From NCBI RefSeq assembly GCF_949987535.1, contig NC_080079.1, positions 50,827,000-50,890,999 of the forward strand: a stretch of DNA of 64,000 nucleotides, written 5' to 3'. Below are positions 57,280-64,000 of the stretch, piece by piece. The translations under genes and the position numbers were made by a program. Within the stretch, counting starts at the first letter, position 1; each line of letters begins with the position of its first letter. The DNA comes from Balaenoptera acutorostrata (lineage: Eukaryota; Chordata; Mammalia; Artiodactyla; Balaenopteridae). A model generated the notes under the pieces. The model ran no database searches. It had not been told where the DNA came from and saw nothing but the letters and a program-made list of their open reading frames with translations.

Positions 57280-57575
57280 CAGGCATACCCCAGAGATGAT
57301 ATTGCAGGTTCAGTTCCAGACCACTGCAATAAAGCGAGTCATACTTTTTTTTACTTTTTTTTGGTTTCCCAGTGCATATGAAAGTTATGTTTACACTAAA
57401 CTGTAGTCTATTAAGTGTGCAAGAGCATTATATCTTAAAAATGTACATACCTTAACTTAAAAATACTCTATTGCTAAAAAATGCTAATCATCATTTGACA
57501 GCAAAATGTTGCCACAAACCTACAATTTGTGAAAAAACGCAATAAAGTGAAATGCAATAAAACGAGGTATGCCTG
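57280..57575. mobile_element. Tigger-type DNA transposon, internally deleted
   Basis: Inverted ends caggcatacc (57280-57289) and ggtatgcctg (57566-57575). Subterminal ttccagaccactgcaataaa and gcaataaaacgagg are typical of Tigger1. At about 296 bp it lacks the transposase and was mobilised in trans. Confidence 0.88.
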
Positions 57576-58932
57576 TAAATACCGAGTGTTTGTGGGGCTA
57601 TCAGCGTCTGGGCAGGCAGCCCTTTGCTGATCTAAGTAGTCTGGGGGACTGTTAGACATTAGCTCCTGTGAGATAAGGGTGAGTCTTTTACTGGCAGTAG
57701 GGAAAGCCTCTCAGCAGCTCCTCCAAGGAGGCCATCTTGCCCATCAACAACAGTGCCTTCGTTCCCTAGCAATGTGCTCTAGCAACAAGGGACTTTGACT
57801 TTTGTGCTGGCAGCTGGACATCAGCTAGTAGTTGGCTAAGTCATCTGTCCCCTCCCAGCTTGTATAAAGGTACATCTCATGCTGAATTTGGACTTTATTC
57901 CTTTCCTCTCCCCTTGCCTGGAACAATAGTGTGATTAATCTGTCAGTGGTTTGGGGTATGTTATTTCGTTATTGGCTTATTAAGAGACATTATCCTGTAT
58001 GCTCTTAGCTTGTGAAATTCCCACAGTGAACCTGTGTTAAATAAATTGCTGTGCATAAATTTTGCCAAAACAAAACACTGCCCCTCACCAGGTCAGGGAG
58101 GAGGTCAGTCAGTTCACCTCAGTCTTACAGGTGGGCCCCTTGAACCCCCAGGAGCGTAGGGAGCTTGGCCAGGATCACACAGTCGGAAGTGAGTGCTCAC
58201 TTCTCTTCAACTAGATGTTTCACAAGGAACTTTTTGTTTTTCTTTTTCTGAGAGCCATCCCCTTTGCCCTGAGTATCTTCCGGCAGTCACCATGGTATTC
58301 TGTATTTTCCTGTAGCAGATGCTACCTTACCTGTACCCTCTTAACTTTCTCATTTCATTGTATGCTGGCCTGACTTCTGAATGCTGGTATGTGCATCTAA
58401 TTGCCTGAGAGCATTCTCTAGAGCCCACTCTGCCTTCAAAAACAGTCCAGAAGTGACAGAGAGTTCATCCCTCCTGGTGGCAGCCCTCTACTTAATCATA
58501 GGCAGGAGTTGGTGTATAAACACCCCAGCTCCCTCACTCCTCAGCTGGCAGAACACTGAGCCAGCTGTTCTACACTGACTTCCAGAGTTCCATACCAGAC
58601 TGACCTCCTGTTGCCCACAATGGTAATTTGCTTGATAACATAGTATATTGACTTCCTTCCCTAACTTACTTTCCCACACCCTTAATGGGGTTTCCAGGGA
58701 GCCTTTCCCAAATAAATTACTTTCATTTAAATCCTTAGGTCAGAATCTGCTCCTGGGTCTACTCAAACTAAGATGCTCTGCTTTGTTAGCAAGTAGGAAA
58801 TGGGAATCAGCCAGGATGGAGGAGCCAAGGGGTTTGAGGGCAATAATCACTCCTTGATGCCAGGTTAGGGCTCTGGAATAACCTAGAAAAAGGAGAATAC
58901 CAAAATTCCCTCATAGTTCCAGTGTGCTAGGA

Positions 58933-59152
58933 CAGGGTTTGGCCAGCTTTTTCTGTAAAGGGCCAGTAATTAAATATTTTAGTCTTTGTGGACTATATGG
59001 TCTATGTTGCAGTTGCCCAGCCCTGCCACTGTGGTATGAAAGCAGTCATAAATAATACGACAAGAAATGGGTACGGCTGTGTTCCAATAACACTTTACTT
59101 GCAAAAAGGCAGCAGGCCAGATTTGGCCCACAGGCTGAGTTTCCTGACCCTT
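58933..59152 (+). mobile_element. MER5A-like hAT element
   Basis: cagggtttggccagcttttt, ctgtaaagggccagtaatta, gctgtgttccaataacactt and agatttggcccacaggctga match the MER5A (hAT-Charlie derived) pattern over its full length. Confidence 0.88.
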
Positions 59153-60821
59153 GCTCCAGGACAACAGCGAGAGGCTGGGCAATCAGCTGGCCAGAATGGG
59201 GCGCTGGGTGGGAGGTGAGACCCGTTGCTGCCTTGGACTCTATGAATCCAGCAGCAGAGCTCTCCGCCTGAGAGTCCCATGGCTATGCTGCCAAGTCAGG
59301 AAATACTCCTACAGCTCTGTCGACAGTGGGGCACTCAGTGTCTTACTTTCCAAGCTCAGGATAAGCTTTCTGCTTCACTTTTATGCTAATAGGTCACTTT
59401 TCCTAATGGGAAGAGTCCTGCCCACTAGAAAAAAAAATCCAGCCCCCCCACCAGAAGGAAAAGCAGCTTAATATTTTAAAAGGCATATAAAATGGTAAAT
59501 TCAACTGATGTTTCAAATAAGACAGGGAATACAAAACTTGATTGCAAATAATTTACGGAGCAAGAAATGGAGTCTTCTGTTGGAAACTAAAGACATGATA
59601 TTGATAGATGACTGCGAGAAAGGCCTTGTTTATGGTACTGAAAAGTACAGAACCAAGTTCACCAAAAGAGAATTGATCCAAAGATGGGTGACAGCATTAA
59701 TAAGAAAACTGTTCTAAATAATACAGGTCTCCTGCTCTGATGAATTACATTCTGGAAAACTTGCAAATAAGCTAACAAAACTAGTTGGTTACCATTTCCA
59801 GTTTCCAAAAAAGAATTCTCCATAGTGAACTTCCTGCAGGCCCAAGGTCATATTGTAGACTGAGTTTTTGGAGAGGTTGGATTGTGAGCTGACCTAAAAA
59901 GGCAGTGAACCCCAGAATGAAGAAGAGACAGTATCAGGCTAACTTTATTTGCTCTTTTGATGGTGTTACTCTGCTGGTGTGTCAGAAAGTGCAGAAGACA
60001 GAGGGTGTGGTAGAAAAATATTTTGATATATTGATCTTTGTGCTTTTCCCTTTTCAATTCCTAGTGCCTTGTGGCCCTCCCCAGACCAATCAGCTAGGCC
60101 CGTCTCCCAATCCTGTCTCAAGAGAGGTCAATTACTTCAAATGGGCATAGGTATCAAAGAACTCTTTGAGTTCTAAAATAGGCTTTTAGAATTTGTGACA
60201 AAGACACCACTTTGATAGAACGGGTTTTAGAATCCCCAAAGCTTTCCATTGCCTTGGATGTCAAAAATAAAGCCCAAAAGAACTCAGGGCATCTAGCTTA
60301 TGCCATAAATAACTGTTTTGGGGAACTGTAGGTAAAATGCCAAATTAACCCCACTTCACACATTTGAGATAAAATTTCCACTTCCCTGGGGACAAGCAGG
60401 ACAAATATGACCTGGCAAAGAGATTAGAACTGTTCAAGTCAAGGTTACAGTGACATGAATTGCATGGAAAACAAGATTAGAATCAGCATGAAGCAATGGC
60501 CTAGAATGCCTTCCTAAACTTGGAGTGGGGACATCCTTTTTAATTTCAAAGTTCTTCAAAATTCAGAAGTCATAGACTAAAATTCAATCAATTTGATTAC
60601 ATAAAATCTAGACATTTCTGCATGGAAAAAAATTAATAACAAAACGAAAACTGTAGAAACAAATTGTCAAAAAAAATGACAGGCTTTCACTTCAGGCTGT
60701 AATGGAATGAAAAGGACCAGATTTAGCATTCTGCCAAGAGACCAATTAAACAAAAAACTGGACAGAATATGTGAAATTGATCTCAGACATCAAATAATAG
60801 GCAACACACACTGTGATACTT

Positions 60822-61178
60822 TTTGTTTTTAATTTATTTATTTTATTTACTTATTTTTGGCTGCATTGGGTCTTCGTTGCTGTGCGCTGGCTTTTTCTAG
60901 TTGTGGCGAGTGGCGGCTACTCTTGTTGCAGTGCGTGGGTTTCTCATTGTGGTGACTTCTCTTGTTGTGGAGCACAGGCTCTAGGCATGCAGGCTTCAGT
61001 AGTTGTGGCACGTGGGCTCAGGAGCTGTGGCTCGCAGGCTCTAGAGCACAGCCTCAGTAATTATGGCACATGGCTTAGTTGCTCTGTGGCATGTGAGATC
61101 CTCCTGGACCAGGGCTCGAACCCGTGTCCCCTGCATTGGCAAGCAGATTCTTAACCACTGCGCCACCAGGGAAGTCCC
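60822..61178 (-). repeat. CHR-type SINE, long form, reverse
   Basis: ttatttttggctgcattggg start, (c)agtagttgtgg module array and the end cgccaccagggaagtccc. Target duplication actgtgatactt at 60810-60821 and 61182-61193. Confidence 0.93.
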
Positions 61179-61779
61179 ACGACTGTGATACTTAAGAGAA
61201 AGGAAACAAATGAGTTGAGCCCTATGATCACCACAGCTTTCTGCCTGGAGGCATATTTCAAACTATAGAGTAAGGAAGAGGAGTCCAAACATAGTCCAAC
61301 AATCTTGCTTAGATGAAGAGCCAGAGTTCAGGATTATCTGAGGTGGCTGGAAATTGCAGGGCAGAGTTCAGAGAGGAGTAGATTATGCAGAAAAAGAATT
61401 CCAGAAATCTCCATAGATACCTCCATGAATCTTTGCTGAATACTAACATGTGAATGTATGGGATAAAACTTCATGAGGCTGGTTGGAGACCAACCAGGAA
61501 GCTATGAGCTGAATGGTTCCCCAAACTCACAAAAAACTGGAACACATTTGAGTTCTGACCAGCCAGAATAGAGAGATCTAATCCATCACTTGGGGCCCTA
61601 AGTGGGCCATGCCTTAGTAAAAAGGCTCAACTATCCCTAGAATATAGGCCTCTCTAAACACACTTTAATGACACTATAGAGGAGCCTCAAAAGGATCAAG
61701 CTGAACTGAAGGATCAAGCTGTTCTCATTGACTATGAGAACAAAGCCCAACATCCTGTAGAGGAAGAAAACAAAAATAA

Positions 61780-64000
61780 GACACACAACAATGTAAAACA
61801 ATGGTTAACATCCAAATTTACTAGACATAGAAGAAGCCAGAAAATGTGATCTGTAACTAGGAGAAAAATCAGTCAATACAAATAGAGTCAATGATAGATT
61901 TGGTAGAACTAGCAAATAAGAATATTAAAACAGCTATTATAGCTATTTCATGTATTTAAAAGAAAACATGAACATAATAAGGAGAGGAAGCATGAACACA
62001 ATAAGAAAGAGATGAAAGATAGGGAAAAAAGAGCAAAATGAAACTCCTAGAGGTGAAAAACAATACCTATGATGAAAAAAAAAAATCACTGGATGGGATT
62101 AAAAGCACGTTAAACAATGAAGAAAACAATCAGTAAACCTGAAGAGACAGGAATAGATTCTATTCAGAATGAAACAACGAGAGAAAAAGAAAGCCTTAAA
62201 AAACTGAACAGAGTCTAGTGACTTGTGGGAGAGTATCCAATGGTCTAACATAGTTCTAATTGGAAACCCAGAAAGAAAGGAGAAATAATAATACAGAAAA
62301 AAATATTTGAAGAAATAGCGGTCAAAATTTTTTCCATAGGCGATAAATACTATCCAAAAACATCAACAAACACGAAACAGGATGACTACACACACGCACA
62401 TCACCACCAGCACCAGCACCAGAATCAAGACACATTATAATCAAATAGCTGAAAGCCAAAATATTATTAACAGAAAATCTTAAAATTAGCCAGAGGAAAA
62501 AACAAACAAAGGAATAAAGATAAGAATTAATGAAAACTTTTCAGAAACTATGTAAGTCATAAGGCCATGGTACATTTTTAATGTGCTAAAAAACATGATC
62601 AACCTGGAATACATATGTACCAAATATTGTTTACAAAAGAAGATAAAATAAAAATCTTTTCAGACAACAATAACAAAAGCTGAGTAAATTTGTCACCAGT
62701 TGGCCCGTACCACAAGAAATGTTAAAGGAAGTTCTTTGGATGTAAGGAAAATGAAACACATGGAAACCTTGATCTATAGACAGGAAGGAATGGCACCATA
62801 AATGGTTGGGAGTCATGACAAATGCAGAAGTAAAATGTGTGAAAGTGGGTGGAAAAAGGAAAATGGAAGTGTGCTGTTGTAAGATTCTTACAATTTACGT
62901 TAGGTTATATAGTATTATTTGAAGGTAGACTGTGAAAAGTTAAAGGTGTATATTGTATGTGCTACAGCAACCACTAAAACTAATAAAACAAAGAGGTAGA
63001 GCTAGTAAGCCAATAGAAGATGTAAAATGGAAGCATAAAAAATTAATCAAGGGAATTCCCTGGCAGTCCAGTGGTTAGGACTCTGCACTTTCACTGCCAA
63101 GGGCCCGGGTTCAATCCCTGGTTTGGGAACTAAGATCCTGCAAGCTGCGTGCACAGCAAAAAAAAAAAAAAAAAAAAAAGAAAAAAAAAAGAAAATCCAA
63201 AATAAGCAGTAAAAAAAGAAAGAACAGTTGGTACAAGTAGAAAACAAATAGAAGATAGTAGACTTAAACCCAATCATAACAATAAGTACAATAAATGTAC
63301 ATGGTCTAAACATTCTAGTTAAAGGGCAGAAGTATCAGACTGGATAGAAAAGCAATACTTTACAATGTGCTGTATACAAGAAACCCACTTTAAACATAAA
63401 GACACAGACAAAATAAAGTAAAAGAATGTAGAAAGATATACTATGGAGGCACCAATCATAAGAAAGCTAGAATGGCTAAATTAATATCACACAAAGAATA
63501 TTACAAGCAATAAAGAGGGACATTACAAAGACATAAATATACTAAATACATACATACCCAATAATAAAGCTTCAAAATACATGAAGAAATAAACAAAAAA
63601 GCTAAAATAAATGAATAAATCGACAATTATATTTGGAAATACAAACATGCCTCTTTCGGTCATTGATTCAATAAATAGGAAGAAAATCAGTAAGAATGTA
63701 GAAAACCTAAAAACATTATCAACAGCTTAATTTAAATTCATAGAACACTCTACTCAATATATAATTTTCACATGCACATTTATTAAAATATACCAAATGC
63801 CATAAAACAAGCCTCAATAATATTAAAAGGATTGAAATTACGCAAATACAAAATGAAGCAAAATGAGCAAAAGAAAGACTGAAAAAAGTGAATAGCACTC
63901 AATGAGCTATGTGACAATATCAAGTAGTCTAACATTTGTATGAATGAGATTAAATTAAGAATTAGTAGTTGAGTTGAATTAGAAGAGAAATCAATATTAG
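61780..64000 (+). repeat. Decayed L1 body running off the right edge
   Basis: From about 63330 the sequence (gtgctgtatacaagaaaccc, actttaaacataaagacaca) matches the endonuclease-encoding start of L1 ORF2, with many stops. The A-rich DNA to the left fits degraded ORF1 and inter-ORF sequence. A CHR SINE is inserted at 63051. The left border is uncertain. Confidence 0.65.
63051..63195 (+). repeat. CHR-type SINE, short form
   Basis: gggaattccctggcagtcca head, gggttcaatccctggtttgg and a long A tail. It is inserted inside a decayed L1 body. Confidence 0.92.

Overview
This is a window of a mammalian nuclear genome, most likely from a cetacean. The genes are multi-exon with GT-AG introns. The right third carries tRNA-derived CHR-type SINEs in both orientations, of the kind known from whales and dolphins. 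I saw no ruminant Bov-A/BovB, porcine PRE1 or primate Alu sequence. The exact species cannot be read from the sequence.

Two protein-coding genes lie head-to-tail on the minus strand, transcribed right to left. OPN4 (melanopsin) occupies about 36.8 kb down to 26.3 kb. All ten coding exons can be assembled with consensus splice sites into an uninterrupted frame of 478 codons plus stop, ending in a short 3' UTR with AATAAA. About 2 kb further on comes the 5' part of LDB3 (ZASP/Cypher, a Z-disc PDZ-LIM protein), from about 24.0 kb down to the left edge. The window holds the PDZ exons, the linker exon, the skeletal-type and cardiac-type alternative ZM-motif exons (the cardiac path starts with a 23-nt microexon), the shared exon after them and a 37-nt exon. 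The proline-rich region and LIM domains lie beyond position 1. The order WAPL-OPN4-LDB3-BMPR1A known from human 10q23 fits what is seen.

Region by region: 1-24.0 kb is LDB3 exons and introns with old MIR/L2 fragments, a GT/GA compound microsatellite and a decayed minisatellite of about 40-bp units in intron 2. 24.0-26.3 kb is the presumed LDB3 promoter region, with a perfect CArG box. 26.3-36.8 kb is OPN4. 36.8-64 kb is intergenic, GC-rich and repeat-poor up to about 43 kb. Beyond that it is increasingly AT-rich and filled with CHR SINEs, L1 tails, a Tigger deletion derivative, MER5A and a decayed L1 body at the right edge.

The clearest new reading is that the LDB3 alternative exons can only be used as a strict either/or. 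Exon lengths (368 nt versus 23+204 nt) are both 2 mod 3, so inclusion of both or neither breaks the frame. The cardiac microexon sits behind an uninterrupted run of 11 C and ahead of clustered (T)GCATG motifs. No CRISPR, prokaryotic operon or otherwise unknown gene system is present.
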